Positions 51,498 through 60,573 of a DNA stretch of 64,000 nt are shown here, piece after piece. Location: NCBI GenBank assembly GCA_016709385.1, contig JADJMW010000009.1, forward strand, positions 62,001 to 126,000. The letters run 5' to 3'. The notes beneath the pieces were generated by a model. That model was given only the letters and a program-made list of their open reading frames with translations. It was not told the DNA's origin and made no database searches. A program made the position numbers and the translations under genes. Origin of the DNA: Candidatus Rubrivivax defluviihabitans. GTDB taxonomy: Bacteria; Pseudomonadota; Gammaproteobacteria; Burkholderiales; Burkholderiaceae_C. Each line of letters begins with the position of its first letter. Position 1 is the first letter of the stretch.

Positions 51498-52644
51498 GGG
51501 GCACGACTTCGATGCGAAAGCCGACGCAGGGGTCCAGTGCGTGCACGGCCAGCGCGGTGCGCGACCGCAGGGTGGCTTCGTCGGGCGCTTCGGTGCCGAC
51601 GATGCCGCGGAACAGCGCGCCCTGCGGGTGGAAATTCCACTCGGTGGGCGCCACCACGCGGTAGTCGGCGATGCGGCCATGCGCCAGCCGGGAGTGGTGC
51701 ATGAGCAGGCCGCGTGCGGTCTGCACGGCCGCCAGGCCGGTGCCGTCGGAGAGTGTCCAGGCGCGGACCCAGCCCGGGGCGCTTCCTTGTGACGACTCCA
51801 GGTCGACGAGCAGCGTGGCCAGCTCCACCAGCCGCGCCGCAAACCGGGTGGCCGCACTGTGGCCTTCACGCGCGATCAGCGCCGCCACCAGCGGCTGCGC
51901 CTGCCGTCGCGCCAGCGCACCCGTCTCGACCGGTCGGCCGTCCCAGGTGGGTGCCTGGGCAAACAACGGATCCTGCAGCAGCGCGGGCACCACGGCCGAC
52001 CACCAGGCGGCGTCGTCCAGGCCGGGCATCAAGGCGGTGTCGCTGCGGCCGAGGTCGGGCGTGGTGGCTGCCAGCCGGGCCAGCGCGCGTGCCGGCAGCG
52101 TGGCCGCGGTGTCGCGCCAGGCGTCGAACGGGGCCGGCTCGGCGCGTGCCAGCCAGGTCGCGGGCGCTTCGCCGTAGACCTGCTCCTGCGCGATCTCGCC
52201 CAGCGTGCCGGCGGCCGCGGCCAGCGCGGCCTGGCTTTCAGCGTGTGGGGCATTCAAGGCAGCGATGGCCTGCGCCACGGCGGCCCGCACCGGCGCCAGC
52301 GCCGCGGCCTGGGGCGGCAGCGAGAGCGAACGCGGGGCGTCGATCAGCAGCCGCCACAGCGTTTCCTGCAGCGCTTCCAGCACCACGGCCCCGGCGTCGA
52401 CTTCGGGCAGGCCTTCGGCTTGGCCGTCGTGGCCGGCGGCGGCGCGCAAGGCGGCTGCGCAGGCAGCGCCCTGGGCCTGGCCGCACAGGGCATACAGCCG
52501 CGGCACCAGCGCGGCAGCTTCGGCCGGTGCTCGCCCGAGCAGCACGCGAGAGGCTGCCAGCGGCCGTGTCGAGGCCAGGCCGACATGTTGCACACGCTGC
52601 CCGTCCCAGTGCAGGGTCACGGTGATCTCACCCTCGATCGACAT
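51490..52644 (-). CDS. hupK: HupK/HoxV-like hydrogenase scaffold protein
   Basis: A 384-residue protein distantly like the hydrogenase large subunit. Its C-terminus, DPCVGFRIEVV, recalls the DPCxxC motif of the true subunit with the second Cys missing, while ALCGQAQGAAC near residue 53 echoes the N-terminal pair. HoxV/HupK is thought to hold Fe(CN)2CO before transfer. It overlaps both hypA and hupJ. Very Ala/Leu-rich sequence. Confidence 0.85.
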   Translation of the reverse strand: MSIEGEITVTLHWDGQRVQHVGLASTRPLAASRVLLGRAPAEAAALVPRLYALCGQAQGAACAAALRAAAGHDGQAEGLPEVDAGAVVLEALQETLWRLLIDAPRSLSLPPQAAALAPVRAAVAQAIAALNAPHAESQAALAAAAGTLGEIAQEQVYGEAPATWLARAEPAPFDAWRDTAATLPARALARLAATTPDLGRSDTALMPGLDDAAWWSAVVPALLQDPLFAQAPTWDGRPVETGALARRQAQPLVAALIAREGHSAATRFAARLVELATLLVDLESSQGSAPGWVRAWTLSDGTGLAAVQTARGLLMHHSRLAHGRIADYRVVAPTEWNFHPQGALFRGIVGTEAPDEATLRSRTALAVHALDPCVGFRIEVVPHA

Positions 52645-53221
52645 GGCCGCCGGAACTCAACCGGCCACGCAGGAAATCGCGCTTGGACACCGCGGGCTGT
52701 GGCGCCGCGGCGGCGCGCTGCGGCTGCGGCGGGGCCGGCGCGCCGGGCGACAGGTCGGCCTTCGGGAACTCAGGCACCTCGGCGTTGGCGGTGTCGAACA
52801 AAGCCTCGCGCGCCAGTCGCGCCACCAGCCGCGCCGCGGCCTGGTCCTGGAAGTCGTGCATGGGCGAGAAGAGCGAGCAGGTCTGGTGCTCGCCCACCAC
52901 CGGATCGTCGGCGCCGATGAATTCGAAGACGCCGGCCGGGAAGTGCAGCTTGCGCTTGCCGCGCAGCGGCAGCGGCTGCCACTGGCTGCGCGCGCGCGGC
53001 AGCAGCACCAGGTTCATGAACCAGGGCGTGACCATCACGCCCAGCCAGTGGCCCTGCCAGGGTTCGAAGGCCACGGCCTCGACCTCCAGTGCCGGGTTCA
53101 TTACACCCAGCCCTTCCATGCGACTGGCGACCTCGCGAAAGGCCGAGGTCAGGCGCGCCGACGGGTTGGGCAGCAGCGGCTCGGCGGGGGGCGGCGTGAC
53201 GGGGCGCGTGGCCTCAGTCAT
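52628..53221 (-). CDS. hupJ: NiFe-hydrogenase assembly chaperone HupJ/HybE
   Basis: A 197-residue protein with the HybE/HupJ core: NPALEVEAVAFEPWQG, VMVTPWFMNLVLLP, KLHFPAGVFEFIG and SLFSPMHDFQDQAAA. It is believed to assist small or large subunit assembly before Tat export. A Pro/Ala-rich C-terminal tail ends SKRDFLRGRL. It overlaps hupK by 17 bp. Confidence 0.9.
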   Translation of the reverse strand: MTEATRPVTPPPAEPLLPNPSARLTSAFREVASRMEGLGVMNPALEVEAVAFEPWQGHWLGVMVTPWFMNLVLLPRARSQWQPLPLRGKRKLHFPAGVFEFIGADDPVVGEHQTCSLFSPMHDFQDQAAARLVARLAREALFDTANAEVPEFPKADLSPGAPAPPQPQRAAAAPQPAVSKRDFLRGRLSSGGHVDRG

Positions 53222-53432
53222 CGTGAATCACCATGAAATGGCTGTGCAGTGCCGCGCAATTGGGGCAGCTCCAGTGCGGCGGCAACTCGGTGAAAGGCGT
53301 GCCGGGCGGCACCTGCCAGACGGGGTCGCCCGCGGCCGGGTCGTAGACGTACCAGCAGATCTTGCATTCGAGCCGGGTCTCGGGGCCGATCTCGCGATCG
53401 TTGCCGAAACCCTGGAAGGCCACGTTGCTCAT
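53214..53432 (-). CDS. hupI: rubredoxin of the hydrogenase cluster (HupI)
   Basis: A 72-residue rubredoxin with CKICWYVYDP and CPNCAALHS. HupI/HoxR proteins are needed for small subunit maturation when oxygen is present. It overlaps hupJ by 8 bp. Confidence 0.92.
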   Translation of the reverse strand: MSNVAFQGFGNDREIGPETRLECKICWYVYDPAAGDPVWQVPPGTPFTELPPHWSCPNCAALHSHFMVIHDD

Positions 53433-53444
53433 TGTGCGGGTGAC

Positions 53445-54329
53445 TCAGTGCGGCGTGGCTTCGGCCACCGACTCGTCCATCCACTGCACCAGTTCGGCCA
53501 GGCGCTCGCGGCTGTCGGCCAGGTCTTCGCTGGAGGCCAGCGCCACCTCGGGCACGCCAACCACCTCCAGCGTATTCAGGATCAGCGTATTCATGGCGTT
53601 GAAATACTGCACGCGCCAGACGTCGCGCGTGAGCGTGGAGGTGACGTGGCAGTTGCCGAAACCGCGCGAGATCATCGCCACCGGCCCCACCGGCAGGGCA
53701 TGTTCCAGCACCGCATGGTCGTCGGGCGTCATGGGGAACAGCGTCAGGTTGATGACGTGCGCGCGCGCGGCCGGGTCGCGGCTCTGCAGTTGGCCGGCGA
53801 TCTCTGCCACCAGTGCGGGCGAGTTCATGGCGCCGGCTGGCCATTCCACCGCCGGCAGGCCGTCGCCGCCCCCCGTCCGGGCCGCTTCCAGGGCCACGCC
53901 GGGCACGGCGCCGGCTTCCAGCCAGTCGGCCACCAACCGGCCCTGCGCGTCGAACTCGCAGCAGCGCCACAGGCCGGTGAAGACGCTTTCCTGGATGCGG
54001 CAAGGGCGCGGGCCCTTGATCTGGATCGCGACCTCGCCTTCGCCCAGCATCTGGTTGGTGATCTCCAGCGCGGCGGGGCCGATGGCGCGCATGTCGGCGC
54101 GCGGGCCCGGCGTGCCGCCGTCGGGGTCCCAGGCCTGCAGCGCGGCCAGGAAACGGGCGAGCAGGTCGCGCGACGCCGCCAGCGCCGACGGGTCGGCCTG
54201 CTCCGGCACGCGCGGCATGGCAAAGGTATTCATCTCGCGCGGCATGGGCAGGAAGTCGAGTTCGGCGTCTTCGTCTTCCGGTTGGCTGCCGGGGCCGATG
54301 CTGCGCACGGGAACGGGGAAGTCCTTCAT
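53445..54329 (-). CDS. hupH: hydrogenase expression/formation protein HupH (HyaF/HoxQ)
   Basis: A 294-residue protein with family signatures NQMLGEGEVAI, IQESVFTGLWR, FGNCHVTST and VWRVQYFNAMNTLILNTLE. It assists small subunit maturation, probably with the rubredoxin and HupG. Start after AAGGAG at 54329. The gene is 12 bp before hupI. Confidence 0.92.
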   Translation of the reverse strand: MKDFPVPVRSIGPGSQPEDEDAELDFLPMPREMNTFAMPRVPEQADPSALAASRDLLARFLAALQAWDPDGGTPGPRADMRAIGPAALEITNQMLGEGEVAIQIKGPRPCRIQESVFTGLWRCCEFDAQGRLVADWLEAGAVPGVALEAARTGGGDGLPAVEWPAGAMNSPALVAEIAGQLQSRDPAARAHVINLTLFPMTPDDHAVLEHALPVGPVAMISRGFGNCHVTSTLTRDVWRVQYFNAMNTLILNTLEVVGVPEVALASSEDLADSRERLAELVQWMDESVAEATPH

Positions 54330-54369
54330 CGTCACTCCTTGGGTGGGTCCGGGCGGCCAGCGGCTGGAC

Positions 54370-54852
54370 TCAGCTGGTGCAGGCACCGGCGCCGCCACCG
54401 GGTCCGCGCACGGGGATGCCCACGGTGGGCGGCCGGCTGGGGGCGGCGCTCAGCAGAGCCTGCAACTCTTCGAGGTATTCGTCCCAGTTGCGCAGGCCGT
54501 CGATGACGCCGACATACTGGCCGTCCATCAGCATCACCAGTGCCGGCCAGCGGTTGAAACCGTAGCGCCGCTGCACCTGGCGGGCCGCGTCGGGCAGCAG
54601 CACGCCGGTGACGAAGCGGCCGGGAAAGGCCCGCTGCAGCTGCGGCACGATGACCGCAAGGTCCAGCGTCTCCTTGTAACGCATCGGGTCCTCGGTGAAG
54701 ACCAGCAGCGCGTGGCCGGACCGCGCCAGGAAGGTCTCGATGCCGTCGGCGTCGACCCGGGTGCAACCATGGCGGCTGAACATCTGCTCGACCAGCGGGT
54801 AAGAGGCCAGGACATCGGCGCCCGCTTGCACGGGCATCGGGATGGCGCTCAT
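54370..54852 (-). CDS. hupG: thioredoxin-like hydrogenase chaperone HupG (HyaE/HoxO)
   Basis: A 160-residue thioredoxin-fold protein without a redox CxxC (LVFTEDPMRYKET in its place) and with YGFNRWPALVMLMDG. HyaE/HoxO proteins bind the Tat signal of the small subunit and guide its export. It ends in a Gly-rich GPGGGAGACTS tail and overlaps hupF by 4 bp. Confidence 0.9.
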   Translation of the reverse strand: MSAIPMPVQAGADVLASYPLVEQMFSRHGCTRVDADGIETFLARSGHALLVFTEDPMRYKETLDLAVIVPQLQRAFPGRFVTGVLLPDAARQVQRRYGFNRWPALVMLMDGQYVGVIDGLRNWDEYLEELQALLSAAPSRPPTVGIPVRGPGGGAGACTS

Positions 54853-55178
54853 GTCGGGTCTCCTTGCGGGTGGACTGGCAGGTGATCCCGCAGGTGCGCG
54901 GGCAATGGCGGTTCGCGGTCGATCAGGTCGCGGAAGTGGGCGTCGGTGTCGTCGCCACCGGCCAGCACGGCGGCCAGCGCGTCCAGCGCGGCGTCGGTCT
55001 GCGCCGCTTCTTCGGTGGTCATGGACCGCAACGCCGCGCCCTGGAAGGCCAGCACCCAGCTGCCCGGGGGCAACTCGCCCACCATCAGCATGTTCAGCCG
55101 CTCGGTCTGGCCGCGGCCCTCGGCCAAGGCCACGCCGTGTGCGCAGCTCACGATCTTCATCGGCGTGCCGATGCACAT
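54849..55178 (-). CDS. hupF: HypC-family chaperone HupF
   Basis: A 109-residue relative of HypC (MCIGTPMKIV). The conserved initial Cys and a longer C-terminal part than HypC (HFRDLIDREPPLPAHLRDHL) are typical of HupF/HoxL, which protects the large subunit during oxic maturation. It begins 1 bp beyond the hupD stop. Confidence 0.92.
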   Translation of the reverse strand: MCIGTPMKIVSCAHGVALAEGRGQTERLNMLMVGELPPGSWVLAFQGAALRSMTTEEAAQTDAALDALAAVLAGGDDTDAHFRDLIDREPPLPAHLRDHLPVHPQGDPT

Positions 55179-55179
55179 G

Positions 55180-55806
55180 TCACTTGCTCCCACCGGACAG
55201 CGCCAGCACACGTGGGTCGGCCACGCGGCAGGCTTCCTCGGCCGAAGGGCGGCCGGCCTCGTAGGCCTCGATCGCCAGCGCGCGGTCGTTGAGCGGCTCG
55301 AAGGCGCTGCCGGGCTCGCGTGGCGTGGCCTCAAAGCCCCAGCGGCGCAGTTCCTGCACCGCCAGCGCCACCGCCTCGGGCAGCCGCGCCTTGACTTCGG
55401 GGCGCAGGCTGCCGCCGAAGTCGTCCAGCGTCACCGGCTGCACGCCGATGGCGGTGAGGTGCTCGGGCGCGCGGCCGCCGATCTGCGCCAGCGCCAGCAC
55501 GTCGTTGAAGCCGTTCTGGTGCGGCGACAGGCGCTGCGCGCCCCAGGCCGGCACTTCGGCGCCGCGCAGCACCTTCAGCGTGCCGCCGGGCAGCCCGCAG
55601 TCGACGGCGTCGAAGACCAGCACATGGCTGGCACGGGCGATGTCCTCGTACAGGCCCAGGCCCAGCGTGCCGCCGTCCATGAGCCGGACCTCGGGCGGGA
55701 AGACCCAGCCGGCGTGCAGCGCCTCGACCGCACGCACACCGAAGCCCTCGTCGGCCCACAGCACGTTGCCGATGCCCAGCACCAGCACATCGATCGGTTT
55801 CTTCAT
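55180..55806 (-). CDS. hupD: hydrogenase large-subunit endopeptidase HupD (HyaD/HoxM)
   Basis: A 208-residue protease with LGIGNVLWADEGFGVRAVE, VFDAVDCG and SPHQNGFNDVLA (metal-sensing Glu, Asp and His). It removes the C-terminal peptide of the large subunit after nickel insertion. It heads the accessory cluster; hupSLC would normally stand upstream but are absent, and 266 bp away a TRAP operon runs in the other direction. Confidence 0.93.
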   Translation of the reverse strand: MKKPIDVLVLGIGNVLWADEGFGVRAVEALHAGWVFPPEVRLMDGGTLGLGLYEDIARASHVLVFDAVDCGLPGGTLKVLRGAEVPAWGAQRLSPHQNGFNDVLALAQIGGRAPEHLTAIGVQPVTLDDFGGSLRPEVKARLPEAVALAVQELRRWGFEATPREPGSAFEPLNDRALAIEAYEAGRPSAEEACRVADPRVLALSGGSK

Positions 55807-56072
55807 TCGGCCGTTGTAACGGAGGTGGTGACAGACCGCAGACTAACCGCGCTGCGTTCCTGCCGCTTGCGTTGCGTCAAGCAGCGGCCGCTTGGCACGA
55901 TCGCGTCTTCCGCGGCGTGCCCCAGCCCCGCCCACTGAGCCGCAGGCTCGCCCGGCAGCTTCCGGCCGTCCAAAAAAAGACCGGTGGAAATTGTTCCAGG
56001 TCAAGACAGGTAACGACGGCCCGAAGGAGACTCGCGCCGTCGCGATCCGATGCCATCCAAAGGAGACATGTC
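55807..56072 (+). promoter_or_regulatory. divergent region between hupD and dctP
   Basis: 266 bp with no supported gene. It should hold the promoters of the hup-hyp cluster and of the TRAP operon. Two very degenerate FNR-like sequences (near 55867 and 55991) are not convincing. AAGGAGA before ATG 56073 is a good ribosome site. Confidence 0.4.
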
Positions 56073-57077
56073 ATGAAACTGCGTCATCTCGTCGCCGGCC
56101 TGCTCACGGCCGGCCTGGCCTTTGCCGCCTTCGCCCAGCAGCCGCTGGTCATCAAGTTCAGCCACGTCGTGGCCCAGGACACGCCCAAGGGCAAGGCCAG
56201 CGAGTTCTTCGCCAAGCGTGCCGGCGAACTGACCGGCGGCAAGGTCAAGGTGGAGGTCTACGCCAACAGCACGCTGTACAAGGACAAGGAGGAGATGGAG
56301 GCGCTGCAGATCGGTGCGGTGCAGATGCTGGCGCCGTCGCTGGCCAAGTTCGGCCCGCTGGGGGCGCGCGAATTCGAGGTCTTCGACCTGCCCTTCATCT
56401 TCGACAACTCGGACGAATTGCACAAGGTGACCACCGGGCCCGTCGGCAAGCAGCTGTTCGGCAAGCTGCAGTCGCGCGGCATCACCGGGCTGGCCTACTG
56501 GGACAACGGCTTCAAGTCCTTCTCGGCGAACAAGCCGCTCAAGGCGCCCGACGACTTCAAGGGCCTGAAGATGCGCATCCAGTCGTCCAAGGTGCTGGAG
56601 GCGCAGATGCGCGCCGTCGGTGCGCTGCCGCAGGTGATGGCCTTCTCCGAGGTCTACCAGGCGCTGCAGACCGGCGTCGTCGACGGCACCGAGAACCCGC
56701 ACAGCAACCTCTACACGCAGAAGATGCACGAGGTGCAGAAGCACATGACCGTGTCCGACCACGGCTACCTGGGCTATGCCGTCATCACCAACAAGAAGTT
56801 CTGGGACGGCCTGCCCGCCGACGTGCGCGGCCAGCTCGAGAAGGCGATGGAGGAGGCCACGGCCTTCGCCAACAAGATCGCCAAGGAAGAGAACGACGGC
56901 GCGCTGGAGAAGGTCAAGGCCTCCGGCAAGACCCAGGTCTACATGCCGACGCCGGCGGAACGGCTGGCGCTGAAGAAGGCGATGGTGCCGGTGCACAAGG
57001 AGATGGAGTCGCGCATCGGCAAGGAAACCATCGAAGCCGTCTACAAGGCGACCGGCTTCGACCCGGGCAAGCTCTGA
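56073..57077 (+). CDS. dctP: TRAP transporter substrate-binding protein (DctP)
   Basis: A 334-residue periplasmic receptor with a signal peptide (ending AFAQQ). Signatures of C4-dicarboxylate DctP proteins are FSHVVAQDTPKGKA, MRIQSSKVLEAQMRA, GVVDGTENPHSNLYTQKMHEVQKHM and the ligand-binding Arg region. Likely ligands are succinate, malate or fumarate. AAGGAGA precedes the start. It is followed by a hairpin terminator before dctQ, which would raise receptor expression over membrane parts. Confidence 0.92.
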   Translation: MKLRHLVAGLLTAGLAFAAFAQQPLVIKFSHVVAQDTPKGKASEFFAKRAGELTGGKVKVEVYANSTLYKDKEEMEALQIGAVQMLAPSLAKFGPLGAREFEVFDLPFIFDNSDELHKVTTGPVGKQLFGKLQSRGITGLAYWDNGFKSFSANKPLKAPDDFKGLKMRIQSSKVLEAQMRAVGALPQVMAFSEVYQALQTGVVDGTENPHSNLYTQKMHEVQKHMTVSDHGYLGYAVITNKKFWDGLPADVRGQLEKAMEEATAFANKIAKEENDGALEKVKASGKTQVYMPTPAERLALKKAMVPVHKEMESRIGKETIEAVYKATGFDPGKL

Positions 57078-57093
57078 TATCCAGCAGGCAGGC

Positions 57094-57123
57094 GCCGGGG
57101 CAGACTGCCCCGGCGTCGTTTTG
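57094..57123 (+). terminator. hairpin between dctP and dctQ
   Basis: A 10-bp stem CGCCGGGGCA/TGCCCCGGCG (57094-57103 with 57107-57116), loop GAC, then TCGTTTT. It is probably a partial terminator allowing some read-through. Confidence 0.75.
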
Positions 57124-57151
57124 TGCGCCTCACTGAAGAGGGAGTCCGAGC

Positions 57152-57868
57152 ATGCTCAAGGTCCTGGACCACCTGGAGGAATGGCTCATCACCTTCCTCA
57201 TCGGGGCGGCGACGCTGATCATCTTCGTCGCAGTGGCGCACCGCTACGCCTCGGGCGTGGCGATCCCCGGCCTCCAGGACTGGCTGCTGACGCTCAATTT
57301 CGGCTGGGCGCAGGAGCTGTGCATCATCATGTTCGTGTGGATGGCCAAGTTCGGTGCCGCCTACGGCGTGCGCACCGGCATCCACGTCGGCGTCGACGTG
57401 CTGATCAACAGCCTGTCCGAAGGCCCGCGCGGCAAGTTCGTCGTCTTCGGCCTGCTCGCCGGCGCGCTCTTCACCGGCATCATCGGCACGCTCGGGGCCA
57501 TGTTCGTGTGGGAGAACGGCGCCCACTACGCCGTCTTCAAGGCACTGGGCATCGACACCGGCGACCTGTACGAGGGCCCGACCACGCCCGACCTGGAGTG
57601 GCCGACCTGGATCGTCTACTGCGCGGTGCCGTTCGGCTCGGCGCTGATGTGCTTCCGCTTCCTGCAGGTGTGCGTGGGCTTCTTGCGCACCGGTGAGCTG
57701 CCGCACCATGACCACGGCCATGTCGAAGGCGTCGACGAGGTGCCGCTGTCGGCGCCCGGCAACGAGGACAAGGTGTTCCGGCTCGACGACGACATGCATC
57801 CGCACGACAAGGGTCCACCCGGCCCCTTGCTCGACCATGGTGACAAGAAGGACGGGGGCCGGAAATGA
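57152..57868 (+). CDS. dctQ: TRAP transporter small membrane subunit (DctQ)
   Basis: A 238-residue protein with four membrane helices (EEWLITFLIGAATLIIF; WAQELCIIMFVWMAKFGAAYG; and two more) typical of DctQ. After the last helix it has an acidic, His-rich cytoplasmic tail of about 45 residues (HHDHGHVEGVDEVP...) not usual in shorter family members. It overlaps dctM by 4 bp. Confidence 0.9.
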   Translation: MLKVLDHLEEWLITFLIGAATLIIFVAVAHRYASGVAIPGLQDWLLTLNFGWAQELCIIMFVWMAKFGAAYGVRTGIHVGVDVLINSLSEGPRGKFVVFGLLAGALFTGIIGTLGAMFVWENGAHYAVFKALGIDTGDLYEGPTTPDLEWPTWIVYCAVPFGSALMCFRFLQVCVGFLRTGELPHHDHGHVEGVDEVPLSAPGNEDKVFRLDDDMHPHDKGPPGPLLDHGDKKDGGRK

Positions 57869-59148
57869 ACGCGATCATCATCTTCGCGCTGCTGACCGCC
57901 CTGATGATCACCGGCATGCCGGTGTCGATCTCGCTCGGCCTGACGGTGCTGACCTTCCTGTTCGCCTTCACCCAGGTGCCGATCGAGTCGGTGGCGCTGA
58001 AGCTGTTCACCGGCATCGAGAAGTTCGAGATCATGGCGATCCCGTTCTTCATCCTCGCCGGCAACTTCCTCACCCACGGCGGCGTGGCCAAACGCATGAT
58101 CCGTTTCGCCACCTCGCTGGTCGGCCACTGGGCCGGCGGGCTGGGGCTGGGGGCGGTGGTGGCCTGCGCGCTGTTCGCGGCGATCTCGGGTTCCAGCCCG
58201 GCCACCGTGGTCGCGGTCGGCTCGATCCTGATTCCGGCGATGGTCAAGTCGGGTTACCCGGTGCGCTTCGGCGCCGGCGTCGTGGCCTCGTCCGGCGGCC
58301 TGGGCATCCTGATCCCGCCGTCGATCGTGATGGTGATGTACGCGGTGTCCACCAACAGTTCGATCGGCGCGCTGTTCATGGCCGGCGTGATCCCGGGCCT
58401 GGTGCTGGCCGCGATGCTGATGTTCACGACCTGGTGGCGTGCCCACAAGGGCGGCTATCCACGCGAGCCGCGCGCCAGCTGGGGCGAGCGCTTCAAGGCC
58501 TTCCGCGAGTCGATCTGGGGCCTGCTGCTGATCGTCGTCGTCATGGGCGGCATCTACTCGGGCATCTTCACGCCCACCGAGGCGGCGGCGATGAGCGCGG
58601 TCTACGCCTTCGTGGTGGCGGTCTTCGTCTACAAGGACCTGAAGTTCAAGGACGTGCCCAAGACGCTGCTCGCCAGCGCCAACATGAGCGCGATGCTGCT
58701 GTACATCATCACCAACGCGATCCTGTTCTCCTTCCTGCTCACGCACGAGAATATTCCGCAGGCGATCTCGGAATGGCTGCTGTCCAACGGCCTGGGCACC
58801 ATAGGCTTCCTGCTCGCGGTCAACATCCTGCTGCTGGTGATGGGCAACTTCATGGAGCCGTCGTCGATCATCCTGATCACGGCGCCGATCCTGTTCCCGA
58901 TCGCGATGACGCTGGGCATCGACCCCATCCACTTCGGCGTGATGATCACCGTCAACATGGAGATCGGCATGATCACGCCGCCGGTGGGGCTGAACCTCTA
59001 CGTCGCCAGCGGCATCAGCAAGCTCGGCTTGAGCGAGATGACGGTGGCGGTGTGGCCCTGGCTGCTGACGATGCTGGTTTTCCTCGTCATCGTCACCTAC
59101 TGGCCACCGCTGTCGATCTGGCTGCCCAGGGCGCTGGGCATGATGTAG
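57865..59148 (+). CDS. dctM: TRAP transporter large membrane subunit (DctM)
   Basis: A 427-residue twelve-helix symporter with IPFFILAGNFLTHGG, SGSSPATVVAVGSILIPAM, GILIPPSIVMVMYAV and MITPPVGLNLYVASGI. It forms the sodium-driven pore for the DctP ligand. Organic acid uptake would feed carbon to the 2-oxoacid oxidoreductases nearby. A bidirectional terminator follows. Confidence 0.94.
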   Translation: MNAIIIFALLTALMITGMPVSISLGLTVLTFLFAFTQVPIESVALKLFTGIEKFEIMAIPFFILAGNFLTHGGVAKRMIRFATSLVGHWAGGLGLGAVVACALFAAISGSSPATVVAVGSILIPAMVKSGYPVRFGAGVVASSGGLGILIPPSIVMVMYAVSTNSSIGALFMAGVIPGLVLAAMLMFTTWWRAHKGGYPREPRASWGERFKAFRESIWGLLLIVVVMGGIYSGIFTPTEAAAMSAVYAFVVAVFVYKDLKFKDVPKTLLASANMSAMLLYIITNAILFSFLLTHENIPQAISEWLLSNGLGTIGFLLAVNILLLVMGNFMEPSSIILITAPILFPIAMTLGIDPIHFGVMITVNMEIGMITPPVGLNLYVASGISKLGLSEMTVAVWPWLLTMLVFLVIVTYWPPLSIWLPRALGMM

Positions 59149-59177
59149 CGCAGCCCACCGCGTCCGAGCACCAAGAC

Positions 59178-59208
59178 AAAAGCCCAGGGCCGCGGCACCT
59201 GGGCTTTT
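59178..59208. terminator. bidirectional terminator between dctM and ferredoxin gene
   Basis: An 11-bp stem AAAAGCCCAGG/CCTGGGCTTTT (59178-59188 with 59198-59208) with A- and T-runs on both sides, serving the two convergent operons. Confidence 0.88.
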
Positions 59209-59255
59209 CAACGGACGCAGCCCGGCGGGCTGCGTGGGCCGGGGGTTGGGCCGGT

Positions 59256-59501
59256 TCAGCCGTGCAGCATCTCGTACTTGGCCTGCAGCTCCTCGCGTGA
59301 CTCCACGTGATTCGGGTCGGGAATGATGCAGTCGGCCGGGCAGACGTCGATGCACTGCGGGTCGTCGTGGGCGCCCACGCATTCCGTGCACCGGGCGGGG
59401 TCGATGACGTAGATCGGCGAGCCTTCGCTGATGGCTTCGTTGGGGCACACCGGCTTGCAGGCGTCGCAGGCGGTGCAGTCGTCGTTGATGATGAGGGCCA
59501 T
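59256..59501 (-). CDS. 2[4Fe-4S] ferredoxin (YfhL type)
   Basis: An 81-residue ferredoxin with CTACDACKPVCP and CTECVGAHDDPQCIDVCP, the insert in the second motif being typical of the Alvin/YfhL type with very low potential. It lies downstream of nifJ and the DHOD-like gene on the same strand and is the likely electron acceptor of NifJ, perhaps also of the Kor enzyme. Confidence 0.92.
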   Translation of the reverse strand: MALIINDDCTACDACKPVCPNEAISEGSPIYVIDPARCTECVGAHDDPQCIDVCPADCIIPDPNHVESREELQAKYEMLHG

Positions 59502-59565
59502 GGGGATCTCCTGTGGGGTCGGCAGTTTTCGGGCTGGAACGGGGTGCAGGCTTGCCTGGGCGTGA

Positions 59566-60569
59566 CTATACAAACTCGCTGGTGTAGGACTGCAGCGCGC
59601 GCATGTAGTTGGCGCGCTCGAAGGCGTCGGGATCGGGGCAGGCCTGCTGCGACAGCGAACCCTTCATCTGCGCCACCGAACTGTATTCGCGGTCGCTCAG
59701 CCAGTCCTGCACGCCGCGCACCAGCGCTTCGACATGCCCGGGCCCCCGGGTCAGCAGGCTGCTGGCCAGCATCACGCAGTCGGCGCCCGCGAGCAGCAGC
59801 TTGAGCACGTCTTCGGGCGTGTGCGCGCCGCCGGTGGCGGCCAGGCTGGCGCCGACGCGGCCGCGCAGGATGGCGATCCAGCGCAGCGCCAGACGCAGTT
59901 CGTCGCTGGTGGACAGCACCAGGTGCGGTGCCACCTCCAGTTCGTCGAGCGTGATGTCGGGCTGCAGGAAGCGGTTGAAGAGCACCAGCCCCGCGGCGCC
60001 GGCCTGGTGCAGGCGGGCCGCCATGTTGGCCATGGCGCTGAAATACGGCGCCACCTTCACCGCCACCGGGATGCCGACCTGCTGCGTGACCGACGCGACG
60101 AGATCGACATAACGCTGCTCGACCTCGGCGCTGGTGTCGTCGACGCTGGCGGCCAGGAAATAGACGTTCAGTTCGATGGCGTCGGCACCGGCGTCCTGGA
60201 ACTGGCGCGCGATGTTCGTCCAGCCGCCCGGCGTGTGGCCGTTCAGGCTGGCGATCACCGGCACCGACAGGGCGTGCTTGGCCTCCTGGATCAGCTTCAG
60301 GTAGCGGTCGGGTCCGGTGGGGTAGTTCTGCATCTCGGGGAAGAAGCCATGCGCCTCGGGCGACAGTTCGGCGCCGTACATCATGAGGTTGTGCGTGGCC
60401 ATCTCCTCGTGCTCGATCTGCTCCTCGAACAGCGAAGGCAGCACGACGGCGGCCACGCCGGCGTCCTGCAGCCGCTTCAGGCTGTCGATGGAGCCGGTCA
60501 GCGGCGAGGCCGAGGCCACGATCGGGTGCTTGAGGGGCAGGCCCAGGTAGCGGGTGCCAAGGTCGACGC

Positions 60570-60573
<4 letters not shown>
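59566..60573 (-). CDS. dihydroorotate dehydrogenase-like flavoprotein
   Basis: A 335-residue FMN TIM-barrel of the class 1 DHOD family: VASASPLTGS, IASLNGHTPGGW, AIELNVYFLA, VAVKVAPYF, SLAATGGAHTPEDV. It lacks the neighbouring pyr genes, and it overlaps nifJ by 4 bp. Such DHOD-like proteins regularly follow nifJ in Burkholderiales; the substrate is unknown. It may pass electrons from ferredoxin to a pyrimidine-like or other acceptor. True pyrimidine synthesis is less likely. Confidence 0.85.

Noticed and set aside
55867..56004. Two FNR-like sequences before dctP (TTGCG-TTGC-GTCAA and TTGTT-CCAG-GTCAA)
   Set aside because: Three or more mismatches to the consensus; expected by chance at this size.
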